A stretch of 64,000 nucleotides of DNA from Variovorax sp. PAMC28562 (GCF_014303735.1 NZ_CP060296.1:3741501-3805500), one strand, 5' to 3'; shown: positions 18,555 to 28,497, counted from the stretch's first letter. Numbers and translations: made by a program. The notes: generated by a model not told the origin, from the letters alone.

Positions 18555-20054
18555 ATGACATCTTCCGCCGAATCCGTAAAGACAACCCATCGTCCGCTGG
18601 TGATCGCGGCGGTCATGGCCTCGATGGCCATGGTGGCGATCGAGGCCACCATCGTCTCGACGGTCATGCCGCAATTCGCGTCGCAGCTCGGCGGCCTGCA
18701 TCTTTACAGCTGGGTCTTCGCGTCCTTTCTGCTGGCACAAACAGCGATGACCGTGGTCTTCGGCAAGCTCTCCGATGTGTATGGCCGCAAGCCCGTGATG
18801 CTGATCGGCATCGCGATCTTTCTGCTGGGTTCGGTACTCGCCGGTTTCGCGTGGTCGATGCCCGCCATGATCTGTTTCCGGCTTATTCAGGGCGTCGGCG
18901 CGGGCGCCGTGCAGCCGGTGGCGCTCACCGTCGTCGGCGATCTGTATCCGGTGCGCGAACGCGGCAAGGTACAGGGCTACCTGGCCAGCGTATGGGCCAT
19001 TTCCGCGGTGCTCGGACCAATGCTCGGCGCGCTCATCGTGCAAAAGCTGTCGTGGGGCTGGATCTTCTGGATGAACGTGCCGATCGGCATCGCAGCCGCA
19101 GCCGGCTTCTGGCTTTTCTTGCGCGAAGCACCGATCGCACGGCGCGGCTCGATCGACCTGATCGGCGCGTTCCTGTTCACGCTCGGCATCGCGGCCCTGA
19201 TGATTGCACTCACCGAGTTCGGGCTCGGCCACGAGGGCGCCGCGATGGGCTGGGCGCTGGTGTTCGTCATCACACTGGGCCTCTTCGTGGTGCAAGAGCG
19301 GCGCGCACCCGATCCGATGGTGTCTTTCCAGCTGTGGGGCCGCCGCGTCATCGCCACGGTCAACGGCGCTGCAATTCTGTCGGGCATGGCGCTGATCGGC
19401 ATCACCACGTTCTTGCCGATGTACGTGCAGGTGGTGCTGAAACATTCGTCGGTCGTCGCCGGCCTGGCGTTGACGATGGTGATGCTCGGCTGGCCCATCG
19501 GTGCCACGCTGGCATCGCGAACCTTTCAGCGCTTCGGCCTTTGGCGCCTCGTGTTGACGGGGTCGGTGCTGGTGCCGTTCGGTGCCCTCGCCTTCGCGAC
19601 GATGGGGCCGGAGACATCCGTATATCTCGCCGGCGTCGGGTCGTTTCTGGTAGGGCTCGGCATGGGATTGCTCAGCCTGAGTTCGCTCATCCTGATCCAG
19701 GAATCGGTCGAGATCACGCAGCGGGGCAGCGCCACAGCTTCCAACATTTTTTCCCGCAACTTGGGTAGCGCGTTGGGAGCGACCTTCTTCGGCGCGGTGT
19801 TCAATTACGGGCTGACGCAAGCCGGAACGGCTGGTGGCGCGGGCTTGTTCACCGAAGACCAGCTGCGCCAATTGCTGCAGGGGACACTGACTTCTCCTGC
19901 CAGCGAAATGGCAATTCGCCTGACGCTCGCGGGTTCGCTGCATCTCACCTTCGTCACGATGTTGGTGATCAGCCTGGCGATCGTCGCGCTGGCGTTTTTG
20001 CTGCCTCGCCACGGGCTGGAAATCCGGCCGCTGGCCGTGCCGCGAGAGGGCTGA
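18555..20054 (+). CDS. DHA2-family (EmrB/QacA) drug:H+ antiporter
   Basis: 499 residues, about 14 membrane helices. Motif A-like loop GKLSDVYGRKPVMLIG near 65-80, helix-4 RLIQGVGAGAVQPV near 115, and motif C-type VWAISAVLGPMLGALI near 148-163 mark an exporter of the DHA2 branch. WGWIFWMNVPIGI near 172 is a further family signature. It should expel hydrophobic compounds across the inner membrane. No adaptor (EmrA) gene is adjacent, so it probably works alone. The ATG at 18555 gives the standard N-terminus; the frame is open 85 codons further upstream without homology. Confidence 0.88.
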   Translation: MTSSAESVKTTHRPLVIAAVMASMAMVAIEATIVSTVMPQFASQLGGLHLYSWVFASFLLAQTAMTVVFGKLSDVYGRKPVMLIGIAIFLLGSVLAGFAWSMPAMICFRLIQGVGAGAVQPVALTVVGDLYPVRERGKVQGYLASVWAISAVLGPMLGALIVQKLSWGWIFWMNVPIGIAAAAGFWLFLREAPIARRGSIDLIGAFLFTLGIAALMIALTEFGLGHEGAAMGWALVFVITLGLFVVQERRAPDPMVSFQLWGRRVIATVNGAAILSGMALIGITTFLPMYVQVVLKHSSVVAGLALTMVMLGWPIGATLASRTFQRFGLWRLVLTGSVLVPFGALAFATMGPETSVYLAGVGSFLVGLGMGLLSLSSLILIQESVEITQRGSATASNIFSRNLGSALGATFFGAVFNYGLTQAGTAGGAGLFTEDQLRQLLQGTLTSPASEMAIRLTLAGSLHLTFVTMLVISLAIVALAFLLPRHGLEIRPLAVPREG

Positions 20055-20190
20055 CCTGGCGGGCTACCCTCGCCTGCTCCCCAGTCCGCCCAGCACTTTG
20101 CTTTGCGACGTCGCGTGCAACGCCTCCAGCCGAACCGCCGCGTGGGCTTGGCAAAGGAACGACGTAGGGCGGCGACCACAGCTTTGTGCG

Positions 20191-20532
20191 ATGGCCGCAC
20201 ACAAGGGCGGCGCATCGGCCGGAGTTCAGTGCCTGATCGCCTACGGACAAGCGATTCCTGCAATCACAGCGACCGCAGCGTCGCCCACCGGACATCCCGC
20301 TTTGGACCTGCTCTCCCTCATTCAATGGCCCGCGTTCGCGGCGTCGGTGGTCGCTGCGTGGCTGGTGGCTTCCAGCTCGAAGCCGCGGCGCAACGTGGGT
20401 TTCTGGATTTTCCTTCTGAGCAACGTGTTGTGGGTTGCATGGGGCATCCACACTTCGGCTTATGCGCTGCTGGCCTTGCAGTTTTGCCTCGCTGCAATGA
20501 ACATCCGCGGTCTTTTCAAGACCGAGGACTGA
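20191..20532 (+). CDS. Small membrane protein of unknown function
   Basis: The reliable part is the last 76 residues from DLLSLIQWPAFAASVVAAW through the second helix FWIFLLSNVLWVAWGIH to a third segment AYALLALQFCLAAMNIRG. Three hydrophobic segments indicate an inner-membrane protein. Similar short proteins that begin at the DLLSLIQWP motif occur in related bacteria as I recall, so the true start may be the TTG at 20302. The in-frame ATG at 20191 is used here by default. It converges on the large c-di-GMP gene. Confidence 0.6.
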   Translation: MAAHKGGASAGVQCLIAYGQAIPAITATAASPTGHPALDLLSLIQWPAFAASVVAAWLVASSSKPRRNVGFWIFLLSNVLWVAWGIHTSAYALLALQFCLAAMNIRGLFKTED

Positions 20533-20553
20533 CGACCTCGGTCTGTCGTCGGC

Positions 20554-22809
20554 TCAGCACACGGGCAGCACGTTCCTGGTCGGCCTGACGATCGGTGGGA
20601 TCGACAACAAAAGTCCTTCGCGCAGCAACGCTTCGGTCTGCAGCAACGGCAGCGGCGCACTGAAATAGTAGCCTTGAATCTGCTCGCAACCGTGGTGCTT
20701 CAAGAAGGCCAGCTGCGCCGCGGTTTCCACCCCTTCGGCTATCACTTCCAGCTTGAGACTGTGTGCAAGCCGGATGATCGCCAGCGCGATGGCGGCATCG
20801 TCGGGCGTGGCGGTGATATCCCTGATAAAAGCGATATCGATTTTTAACTTGTCGATCGGAAAGCGCCGGAGATAGGCCAGGCTCGAATAGCCGGTGCCGA
20901 AGTCGTCGATCGAGATCTTTACGCCCTGCTGCTTCAGCTCCCGCAGGCTCGTGAGCGTGCGCTCGGTGTTAGACATGAGCGAGCCTTCGGTGAGCTCGAG
21001 TTCGAGCAGATCGGCCGGAATCTCGTTGCGTGCCAGCGCCAGTACAACGTGCTTCGCGAGATCGCTCTCGACGAACTGACGCTCCGCCACGTTGACCGAC
21101 ACTTCGACCCTGCCGATCGGTGAGCGAAGCCACTCGCCGATCTGTCGGCACACGGTATCGATCACCCAGTTGCCGACCCGCACGATCAAACCGCACTCTT
21201 CCATCACGGGAATGAAAGCGCTGGGTGAGATCAGGCCATGACCCGGCCGCTGCCATCGCAACAAGGCCTCCAGACCTGACACCGTGCCGTCGCTCAGGCG
21301 CACTTTGGGCTGGTAATAGATGACGAACTCGTCGTTGTCGACCGCCCGCCGCAATGCCATTTCGAGATCGTGCCGCGCTATTGCGTCCAGGTTCATCTGC
21401 GCTGTGAAAAAGCACCACGTGTCGCGCCCGCTTTTCTTGGCGCGGTACATCGCGATGTCGGCGTACTTCAGCAGCGTTTCGGCGTCCGTCGCGTCTTCCG
21501 GATAAAAAGTGATGCCGATGCTCGCCGTCAGGACCACTTCGTGGCCCCGCAGATCGAATGGTGCGCGCAGCACGTCGCGGATCTTTTCGGCCACCGCGCA
21601 GGCGCTCGGCGCCAGCGAGTCCAGTGTCAACATCAGGCCGAATTCATCGCCACCGAGCCGACCGATCGCGTCATGTCGGGTGATGCAACGCAACAGCAGT
21701 GCGCTGAAGTGCAGCAACAGCTCGTCACCGATGGCGTGTCCCAGCGTGTCGTTGACGTTCCTGAACTGGTCCAGGTCGACGATCAGCACCGCCAGCCGCG
21801 CTGTGCCACCAGCGCTCAGGCTTATGTTGTTGCGCAGCGTTTCGTAAAACAGCGACCGGTTCGGCAAATTGGTCAGCGCGTCGTAGTGCGCAAGCCGATG
21901 CAACTGGCGCTCAGTGGCTTTCCGTTCAGCAACGTCCCGCACCAGCGCGACGATGAGCCAGCTGTCGCCGAACCGCTGGGCCAGTCGCTCGACTTCCACC
22001 GTCACGATGCTCCCGTCCTTGCGGCGCAGATCGACTTCCGATTGCTGGGTCGGACCGAGTCCGTCAATCGCCGCATCGAATACGCCTTCAATCTGTTGGA
22101 CCGTGACGTTGCCCAGGTTCGCCGGCCCGCGCTCGAACATCTCTGCACGCGAATAGCCGAGCAGTTCGCAGGCAGTCGTGTTGACCTCGACAAAACGCAT
22201 GGTCTGGCGGTCGACCAGAAAAATCGCATCGGCGGTGGCATTCATCGCCGTACGAAATCGCTGCAGATCCGCGTTGCGCGCCTGCACTTGGCTCGCGAGC
22301 AACTCGGCATGCCGGCGCAGCAAATCGCTCGACGCTTTCAGGCGAAGCAGGTTGCGTACGCGCAGCCACAACTCGGCACGATCGATCGGCTTCGTCAGGA
22401 ACTCTTCGGCGCCTGCTTCCAGGCCAGCCAAACGCGACTTCGCGTCGACCTTCCCGGTGACCATGATGATGGGAATGTCGCAGGTGGTGACATCGGCCTT
22501 CAGGCTCTTTGCGACGGCATAGCCGTCCATGCCGGGCATTGCGACGTCGAGCAGGATGAGATCGGGTGCGCACTCGGCAATGAAAGAGAGCGCCTGGGGT
22601 CCGCTGCAAGCGCACTGAATGGTGTAGCCCTCGGGCTTGAGCAGTGCTTGCAGCAGGCGCCGGTTGATCGCGTTGTCGTCGACGATCAACACCGTGGCGG
22701 ACTGCGCGAGGCGTGTGTTTTGCGACGCGCGTGGCTGGCGCGCTTGATCGGGCTGCAACGAGTCGACTGGAAGGGAGTGAGGGAGAGATACCGGTGCAAC
22801 TTTGCTCAT
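20554..22809 (-). CDS. Response regulator with PAS, GGDEF and EAL domains
   Basis: 751 residues, soluble. A receiver domain (about 38-155) has VLIVDDN, phospho-acceptor Asp in LILLDVAMPGMDG and Lys in FLTKPIDR. A PAS domain (about 185-300) contains IFLVDRQTMRFVEVN. The GGDEF domain (about 310-475) has the canonical GRLGGDEFGLML. The EAL domain (about 490-735) keeps GLEALLRWQ, LTEGSLM, DDFGTGYSSL and AEGVET, so catalytic and metal residues look intact. It could both make and hydrolyse c-di-GMP; phosphorylation by a kinase encoded elsewhere would choose. No partner kinase is adjacent. Confidence 0.9.
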   Translation of the reverse strand: MSKVAPVSLPHSLPVDSLQPDQARQPRASQNTRLAQSATVLIVDDNAINRRLLQALLKPEGYTIQCACSGPQALSFIAECAPDLILLDVAMPGMDGYAVAKSLKADVTTCDIPIIMVTGKVDAKSRLAGLEAGAEEFLTKPIDRAELWLRVRNLLRLKASSDLLRRHAELLASQVQARNADLQRFRTAMNATADAIFLVDRQTMRFVEVNTTACELLGYSRAEMFERGPANLGNVTVQQIEGVFDAAIDGLGPTQQSEVDLRRKDGSIVTVEVERLAQRFGDSWLIVALVRDVAERKATERQLHRLAHYDALTNLPNRSLFYETLRNNISLSAGGTARLAVLIVDLDQFRNVNDTLGHAIGDELLLHFSALLLRCITRHDAIGRLGGDEFGLMLTLDSLAPSACAVAEKIRDVLRAPFDLRGHEVVLTASIGITFYPEDATDAETLLKYADIAMYRAKKSGRDTWCFFTAQMNLDAIARHDLEMALRRAVDNDEFVIYYQPKVRLSDGTVSGLEALLRWQRPGHGLISPSAFIPVMEECGLIVRVGNWVIDTVCRQIGEWLRSPIGRVEVSVNVAERQFVESDLAKHVVLALARNEIPADLLELELTEGSLMSNTERTLTSLRELKQQGVKISIDDFGTGYSSLAYLRRFPIDKLKIDIAFIRDITATPDDAAIALAIIRLAHSLKLEVIAEGVETAAQLAFLKHHGCEQIQGYYFSAPLPLLQTEALLREGLLLSIPPIVRPTRNVLPVC

Positions 22810-22851
22810 GCACCGTCATTTTCAGTTCGACCCGTCAGACCGACTTTTGAT

Positions 22852-24084
22852 TCACGGCATGAATCGATTGTCTGCCGCCAGAGGGGAAAGCCGGGAGAGC
22901 TGGGAAAGCCGGGTTATCGCGCGTTCGACACCGCCGCGGCCGAACGGAATGCCCTGTACCGTCATCGCCGCTTCGATGCCGGCGAGGCAGCCGAGGATCA
23001 TGGCCTCGTTCATATCGCCCAAATGGCCGATGCGAAACGCGCGCCCCGTGAGCGACCCGAGACCGCCGGCCACCGCGACCTGAAAGCGCTCGCGTGCAAT
23101 GCTTCGCAGCGCCTCAGGATCGACGCCCTCGCCCACCGCAATCGTGGTGACTGACACCGACCTCGACGATGGCACCGTGGCAAAGAAACTCAGCGCGCCT
23201 GTTTCGCTCCAGCACGCGACCGCGGCGTGTACCGCATCGGCAATGCGCCGATGGCGCGCGAACACTTCTTCGATGCCCTCGAGTGCGATCAACCGGAGCG
23301 ATGCCTCCAGCGCGAAGACCAGATTCTGCGGCGGCGTGCCGCAAAACTTACGGTAGACGAGCGGGCTCTGCCGCCGCTGCCAGTCCCAGTAAAACCGTGG
23401 CGTGGTGTTGAGGCGCGAGGCGTCCATGGCGCGCGCATTGACTGCGACGAACGCCAGCCCCGGCGGCACCATCAAGCCCTTCTGGCTGGCGCCGAGCGCC
23501 ACGTCTGCCCGCAATGCGTCCATGGCAAACGGCGCCGCCGCGAGCGAGGCCACCACGTCGACGACAAAGAGCGCCGGGTGCCCGGCCCTGTCGATGGCCG
23601 CACGCAGCGCCGCCAGGTCGTTGGTGATGCCACTGGCCGTGTCGGTGTGCACCACGAAGACGGCGTTGATCTCATGGGCCACATCCGCGCGCAGCACCGC
23701 TTCGATCTCGGCCGGATCGATCGGCAAGCCTTCGACCCAGGGCGTGCGGATCACGCGGCCACCCATCGCCTCGGTCTGCACCGCCCACGATTCGGAGAAG
23801 TGGCCTGTGCCCGGCACCAGCACGGCTTGGCCCGGCGCCACAAGATTGGCGATGACCGCCTCCCATGCCCCGTGGCCGTTGGCGGCATAAAAGTAGACGT
23901 CGGACGCTGCGGTTTGAAGCAGCCGCTTGAGTCCGGCTTCGCAGGCGGCGATGCAGCTGTCGAGCCGCGGGTCGGACAGGTCCATCGGCTGCCGGCTCAT
24001 GGCGTGCAGCACTTCGTCGGGCACCCGGGTCGGACCGGGCGAATGCAGGAACCGGTGGCCCGGCAGGCGTGGCGAATCGTTCAT
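22852..24084 (-). CDS. Alanine/serine-glyoxylate aminotransferase family PLP enzyme
   Basis: 410 residues, class V aminotransferase fold. N-terminal HSPGPTRVPDEVLHAM is the family signature. ANGHGAWEAVIANL binds the PLP phosphate, VVDVVASLAAAPFAMD carries the PLP Asp and GASQKGLMVPPGLAF holds the Schiff-base Lys near 200. Members transfer amino groups from serine or alanine to glyoxylate, or act as purine-catabolism (S)-ureidoglycine transaminases. The last 25 residues form a Leu/Ser repeat-like tail. The window gives no serine-cycle neighbours, so the substrate is open. Confidence 0.85.
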   Translation of the reverse strand: MNDSPRLPGHRFLHSPGPTRVPDEVLHAMSRQPMDLSDPRLDSCIAACEAGLKRLLQTAASDVYFYAANGHGAWEAVIANLVAPGQAVLVPGTGHFSESWAVQTEAMGGRVIRTPWVEGLPIDPAEIEAVLRADVAHEINAVFVVHTDTASGITNDLAALRAAIDRAGHPALFVVDVVASLAAAPFAMDALRADVALGASQKGLMVPPGLAFVAVNARAMDASRLNTTPRFYWDWQRRQSPLVYRKFCGTPPQNLVFALEASLRLIALEGIEEVFARHRRIADAVHAAVACWSETGALSFFATVPSSRSVSVTTIAVGEGVDPEALRSIARERFQVAVAGGLGSLTGRAFRIGHLGDMNEAMILGCLAGIEAAMTVQGIPFGRGGVERAITRLSQLSRLSPLAADNRFMP

Positions 24085-24126
24085 CGCCCGATCCTAGACG
24101 CTGATAGCGTCATCCATTGGATGCAG

Positions 24127-24744
24127 TCAGATGTGCAGCATTGCCAGCGCGCCGACCACCAGGCCGATACCGGCCACGCCGAACATGCCCCACTCCAACC
24201 ACTTCTTGCGGGTCAGCAGAGCCATCGCCGCCAACGCAATGGCGACTTGCAGCGCAGTGGTCGCCTGGGCCCAACGGTGGTGCTGGTGCATTTGCGTTTC
24301 GGATTGATGATCCCAGTCGGTGGCATCTGTTTCCAGCTTTTGGGCCACGAGCTGGATCTCGGCTTTCTCGCGCTCGTAACGCACCGCCTTGTCTTGCCAT
24401 GTGGCCCTGCGATCCTCAGGCGACATATCGCGCGCGAACTCCGCCAGCGACTGTTTCGTGCTCTTGGACTGGTAGTAGTTCCACTGATTGGAAGCCTCGG
24501 TCTTCTTGATGCCGGCGTTGTTCTTGTAGAGCCCGGCGTTCGCCTGCGTCAGGCCGCCCATGTACGAAAAGATAGCGCCAACCGTGGCGATGATCGCGGT
24601 GCACACCGCGATTTGATCGGTCATGGTGCGACGACCCGAGTGCGGAGCAGCGTCGGCGTCCGCGGCTTTGTGGCCATGGTCGCCTGCGGGATGTTCGAGC
24701 ACGTGGTCGTGCGGGCCGTGGGCATGAAAACCGTCACCTGACAT
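24127..24744 (-). CDS. DUF4337 family membrane protein
   Basis: 205 residues. A His/Asp/Gly-rich N-terminus (HAHGPHDHVLEH...) could bind metal. It is followed by helix AVCTAIIATVGAIFSYM, a long charged coiled segment with NQWNYYQSKSTKQSL and YEREKAEIQ, and a C-terminal helix pair (ALQVAIALAAMALL, WGMFGVAGIGLVVGALAML). NQWxYYQSKSxK is the DUF4337 hallmark. The role of the family is unknown. GGAGG lies ahead of the ATG at 24744. Confidence 0.8.
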   Translation of the reverse strand: MSGDGFHAHGPHDHVLEHPAGDHGHKAADADAAPHSGRRTMTDQIAVCTAIIATVGAIFSYMGGLTQANAGLYKNNAGIKKTEASNQWNYYQSKSTKQSLAEFARDMSPEDRRATWQDKAVRYEREKAEIQLVAQKLETDATDWDHQSETQMHQHHRWAQATTALQVAIALAAMALLTRKKWLEWGMFGVAGIGLVVGALAMLHI

Positions 24745-24807
24745 GGAATACCTCCGTCACCGAAAATTTTGGGACGGGCGAGTATGACCGTGGTTGTAAG
24801 ACAGTGG

Positions 24808-25068
24808 TCAGGACGACCGGTCTCGCACCCTTCGGATCACGCGGTCGGCCAGCTTGGCGAAATAGGCGCGCAGCCGCGCCGCAGACATCCGCTCTTGCTG
24901 TTGTGCGGTAGCGAACGCAGCGAGGTCGTCGCCCTTGGGGCCGGTGCCGCTGCCACACAGCTTGTCGCCCAGCGCCTCGATGATTTTTGCGCGGATGGCA
25001 GCGGTCGCGCGACGCCGACCGGAAAGGTCGTCGCGAAGATGTTGCAGAAAAGAGTCTTGATCGTCCAT
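24808..25068 (-). CDS. Small hypothetical protein
   Basis: 86 residues from the ATG at 25068 (MDDQDSFLQHLRDDLSG). Predicted helical and basic, ending in KLADRVIRRVRDRSS. A GSGTGPKGDD loop lies mid-chain. No family recognised. An upstream in-frame ATG at 25119 would add 17 residues. It lies between the DUF4337 and SDR genes on the same strand with its own gaps. Confidence 0.55.
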   Translation of the reverse strand: MDDQDSFLQHLRDDLSGRRRATAAIRAKIIEALGDKLCGSGTGPKGDDLAAFATAQQQERMSAARLRAYFAKLADRVIRRVRDRSS

Positions 25069-25182
25069 CGGGCCTTTTTCGTTAAGCCCAAGATGTACTA
25101 CTTTATAGTTCCTTTTCAATCAGCCAAAGTGACAGTGCCGACGTGGTCATCTTCTGACATGCGCCGTATGCCATCCGACCCC

Positions 25183-25878
25183 TCACCAAGGCAATCGCTC
25201 GCCGGTGTACGAGAAGAAGCAGGCGGTGTGCTCCGGTTTCAAATCATCGATAACCCGCAACAGATCTGCCGCCGCGGCCGCTGCCGGACGACCGATTTCG
25301 GCACCCCGAAACGGCGCCGACAACGCCGAATCCACGGTGCCCGGATGCAGCGCCACCAGCACGGCATTCGGTTGCGCGCGCTGCACTTCGATCGCTGCCG
25401 TCTTGAGCAACATATTGAGTGCCGCCTTCGACGCGCGATAGCTGTACCAGCCGCCCAAACGGTTGTCTTCGATGCTGCCGACCTTGGCCGAGACCACGGC
25501 CAGTACCGCGCGTTGGCGGTCGAGCAACGGCGCGAACTTTGCCAACACCATCGCGGGCCCGAAGGCATTCACTTGAAAGGTCTCGGCCATTTGGGCGAAG
25601 TCCAATTGAGACAAACGCTTTTCGGGTGCGAAGCGGGTCGTGTGCAGTACGCCGGTCGCGGTCACGACCAAGTGGAAAGGCCCGCGGGATGCCAGAGCGG
25701 CGGCGGCCGCGGCCACGCTCGCTTCGTCGTTGAAATCGATGGATGGGAAAGTCTTCCGCCCAAGTCCGATCACGCTGCCGCAGCGCGGATCGGCTTCGAG
25801 TTGCCGCACCATCGCCGCGCCTATCGCTCCCGATGCGCCGATCACCACCGCTCTGAATCCGTCAGGAAAGGATTGCAT
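25183..25878 (-). CDS. Short-chain dehydrogenase/reductase (C-factor-like)
   Basis: 231 residues from the ATG at 25878. NAD(P)-binding motif VIGASGAIGAAMV near residue 10, NAFGPAMVLAKF near 100, catalytic Ser in AVVSAKVGSI near 130, and YSYRASKAALNML with the YxxxK pair near 143. LHPGTVDSALSAPF near 180 follows. The pattern GSIEDNRLGGWYSYRASKAAL resembles the CsgA/C-factor subgroup, whose in vivo substrate is mostly unknown. An upstream ATG at 25959 is not needed. Confidence 0.85.
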   Translation of the reverse strand: MQSFPDGFRAVVIGASGAIGAAMVRQLEADPRCGSVIGLGRKTFPSIDFNDEASVAAAAAALASRGPFHLVVTATGVLHTTRFAPEKRLSQLDFAQMAETFQVNAFGPAMVLAKFAPLLDRQRAVLAVVSAKVGSIEDNRLGGWYSYRASKAALNMLLKTAAIEVQRAQPNAVLVALHPGTVDSALSAPFRGAEIGRPAAAAAADLLRVIDDLKPEHTACFFSYTGERLPW

Positions 25879-25971
25879 GCGGTGTGTCCATGGAAATCGC
25901 GGTGCAGAGCGCCAGATTCTGCGGGCTACGCATGACCACGGGCTGACCTTGGCCTGCATCTCGGTCGCGCT

Positions 25972-28473
25972 TTATCTGTCGCGTCGTGCCTTCTCCGACG
26001 CTCCAGACCCATCCGCTGCATCCTCGGCATCCGCGGCTTCCACCGTGACTTCTTCACTGGTCGCTTCGATGGCATCGTCAGCGTGCGGGGTGTCGCACAC
26101 GAAGCTGTCGCGACCATTGCGCTTGGCCTGATACAAGGCCGCGTCGGCGCGTCTGAGCAACACTGCTGCGTCGTTGTCGTTCGGCCCGCGAAACGCGATA
26201 CCGATGCTTGTCGACACGCCCGAGCCTCCGCCCTGCGGGTCGCTAAATCCGCTCAGCTTTCGCACCCTTTCGACGATGCGTTGCGCCACCCCGGTCGCTT
26301 CGGACACGCCGGAGATGTCATTCAGAATGATGGTGAACTCGTCGCCCGCAAGACGCGCGACCGTGTCGCTCGGCCGTACGCACTCCTTGAGAATCGCAGC
26401 AAAAGCCACCAGCAACTTGTCCCCGGCCTCGTGACCGAAGGTGTCGTTCACGCTCTTGAAGTAGTCGATGTCCAGGAACATGAGTGCCGACGTCCGATGT
26501 GGCGCGACCCGGCTCAGCAACAGTCTTTTCAGGCGCTCGTCGAACAGGGCGCGATTGGGCAGGCCTGTCAGCGCATCGTTCTCCGCAAGATAGCGAAGTC
26601 GCTCTTCGGCGGCCTTGCGCGGCGTGATGTCCGCGCCTGTGCCGGCGAGGCGTATCGCCATGCCTTGCGCGTCGCGTTCGACCACGCGCCCCAGGCCGCG
26701 AATCCAGATCCAGGTGAGCGCGCGGGTCGCCATCCGGAACTCGGCATCGAAGGTCGGCGTGCGGCCCCTGAGGGCGCCTTCGAAGCAGTGAGTGAGCCAG
26801 TCGCGGTCGTCGGGATGCACGCGATTCATGTACACGGCGAGGCTCGTCGTCTCTTCCCGCGCCGGCTCGCCACGCATCGTCGCGGCCTGCGCGCTTTGAT
26901 AGATACGGCTGCGCTTCACGTCGAGGTCGAACAGTGCCGACCCCGATCCTTCGAGCGCCAGGCTGAGCCGCTCCTCGATGCGGGCGCGCAAGGCGGTGGC
27001 CTCGCGGCTGGCCGTGACGTCGAGCGTGAGCGCGAAAAGACCGACTACGTTGTTGTCGGCGTCTCGATGCGGAATCAGCGTTACTTCGACGCGACGCGGT
27101 CCGGCCAGTGTCTGAATGTCGCGCTCGTAGGCCATACGGCGGCCGCCGAGACACGCTTCGATGTCCTCGCGGAAAATTGCATATTCGGCCTCGCCATAGA
27201 ACTCCACCAGGCTCTTGCCCATAAATGCGTCGACCTCGACACCCAGCCATTCCTTGAAGACGTTGTTGGCAAACAAAAAACGCTGCTGTGCGTCCAGGTA
27301 CGAAATCATCGCGGGCAGGTTGTCGGTGATCTGTTGCAGCTGGAACCGGCTCGCTTCCAGCAAGGCCGTGCGCTCCTGCAACGAGTCCGACATGCGATTC
27401 AGCGCGCTCGCGAGCTGACCGATTTCGCCGCCCTGCGACACGCTGCTCCGATGATCGAAACGACCCTGCTCGAGCCGCGCTGCGTCATCGCTCAACTGGC
27501 GCAACGGCGCCGAAATGCGACGGCCGGCCACTGCTGCAGCGGCCAGGCCCAGCAGCAACATCGCCAGACCCGCCAGGAAAGTCTGCGCCAGATGTCGCTT
27601 CATGGGCGCCAGCGCGATCTCGTTCGGAATGCCGACGTAGACAAACCAAGGCACGCGCCGCGATGCGGTAAGGCCACCGATGCGCGATACCCCGTCGGCA
27701 CTGGGGCCGTCTCGCACGCTGTCCACCAGGTCGGCAGCCACGGTGCTTGCCACGAACCCGGCACCCAGGCTTTTGCCAATCCAGCGCGACGGGTCGAGAG
27801 ACCTCGCCAGAATGACGCCATCATGGTCGAGCACGGTGATGACCGCACCGGGCGGCAAGCCACCGGCCGGTAATACCAGCGCCTGCAACAGCCGCAACCG
27901 TGCGGTCGCGGTCACCACGCCCACCACCCGGCCCTGCCGCCGGACCGCGGTGGCAAAGACGGCGACCTGTTCGCCATTGGATGCGGCGAGGATCGGCGCT
28001 TCCACAGGCAGGTCGGCACCGGCCACCGCTTGCTTGAAAAACGATCGCTGGGCAACGTTCAGTCCGGTCAGGCGCAATTGCTTTTCGGCAGAGCCTGTCA
28101 GCTCACCGTTCGCGCTCCAAACGGCAACGTTGTTGATCTGTGCGGGCCTACGCGATGCAAGGCCCCTCAACAATGCATCGTTGGCGGCATTGCCCCCAGA
28201 CTCGGGAGTAACGACTTCTGCGAGCACGCCGAGGAACTGACCGATGTCGCCGACGTGGTCGTCCAGTCGGGCCGAGGTGAGGCGCGCCAGGCTCAACATC
28301 TCCTGTCGGACCTGTTCGCGTTCCTGCCTTGCCTGCAGCAATGCCGTCGCTGCAAGGAAGATCGAGAACGGAATTGCCACTGCAAGGACGAGCAGGAACA
28401 AGCGTCCATTGATCGTGAGACCTTTGGTCGGGCGGCGACGTGGGCGGACCAGCATCCCCCGAGTTTCGCGCAC
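25972..28473 (-). CDS. Membrane sensor with Cache, HAMP, two PAS and an AGDEF-type cyclase domain
   Basis: 833 residues. Helix 1 (about 22-46) precedes a periplasmic dCache region (about 47-290) with AQRSFFKQAVAG and ITVLDHDGVILARS. Helix 2 (about 295-320) leads into a HAMP segment (ISAPLRQLSDDAARLEQG). Two PAS domains follow (about 385-510 and 515-635), the second with VHPDDRD and RMATRALTWIWIRG. The cyclase domain starts at DALTGLPNRALFDERL, and its signature reads LAGDEFTIIL, with Ala replacing the first Gly. AGDEF proteins have been shown active in some cases, so activity is plausible. The last 45 residues are a variable acidic/Ala-rich tail. Confidence 0.88.
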   Translation of the reverse strand: MRETRGMLVRPRRRPTKGLTINGRLFLLVLAVAIPFSIFLAATALLQARQEREQVRQEMLSLARLTSARLDDHVGDIGQFLGVLAEVVTPESGGNAANDALLRGLASRRPAQINNVAVWSANGELTGSAEKQLRLTGLNVAQRSFFKQAVAGADLPVEAPILAASNGEQVAVFATAVRRQGRVVGVVTATARLRLLQALVLPAGGLPPGAVITVLDHDGVILARSLDPSRWIGKSLGAGFVASTVAADLVDSVRDGPSADGVSRIGGLTASRRVPWFVYVGIPNEIALAPMKRHLAQTFLAGLAMLLLGLAAAAVAGRRISAPLRQLSDDAARLEQGRFDHRSSVSQGGEIGQLASALNRMSDSLQERTALLEASRFQLQQITDNLPAMISYLDAQQRFLFANNVFKEWLGVEVDAFMGKSLVEFYGEAEYAIFREDIEACLGGRRMAYERDIQTLAGPRRVEVTLIPHRDADNNVVGLFALTLDVTASREATALRARIEERLSLALEGSGSALFDLDVKRSRIYQSAQAATMRGEPAREETTSLAVYMNRVHPDDRDWLTHCFEGALRGRTPTFDAEFRMATRALTWIWIRGLGRVVERDAQGMAIRLAGTGADITPRKAAEERLRYLAENDALTGLPNRALFDERLKRLLLSRVAPHRTSALMFLDIDYFKSVNDTFGHEAGDKLLVAFAAILKECVRPSDTVARLAGDEFTIILNDISGVSEATGVAQRIVERVRKLSGFSDPQGGGSGVSTSIGIAFRGPNDNDAAVLLRRADAALYQAKRNGRDSFVCDTPHADDAIEATSEEVTVEAADAEDAADGSGASEKARRDR

Positions 28474-28497
28474 TTTTCGCGCGCGCTGAATCGGGAC

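Noticed and set aside
21370..23154. Open frame of 594 codons on the plus strand
   Set aside because: It spans two real minus-strand genes and the gap between them, and shows no domain.
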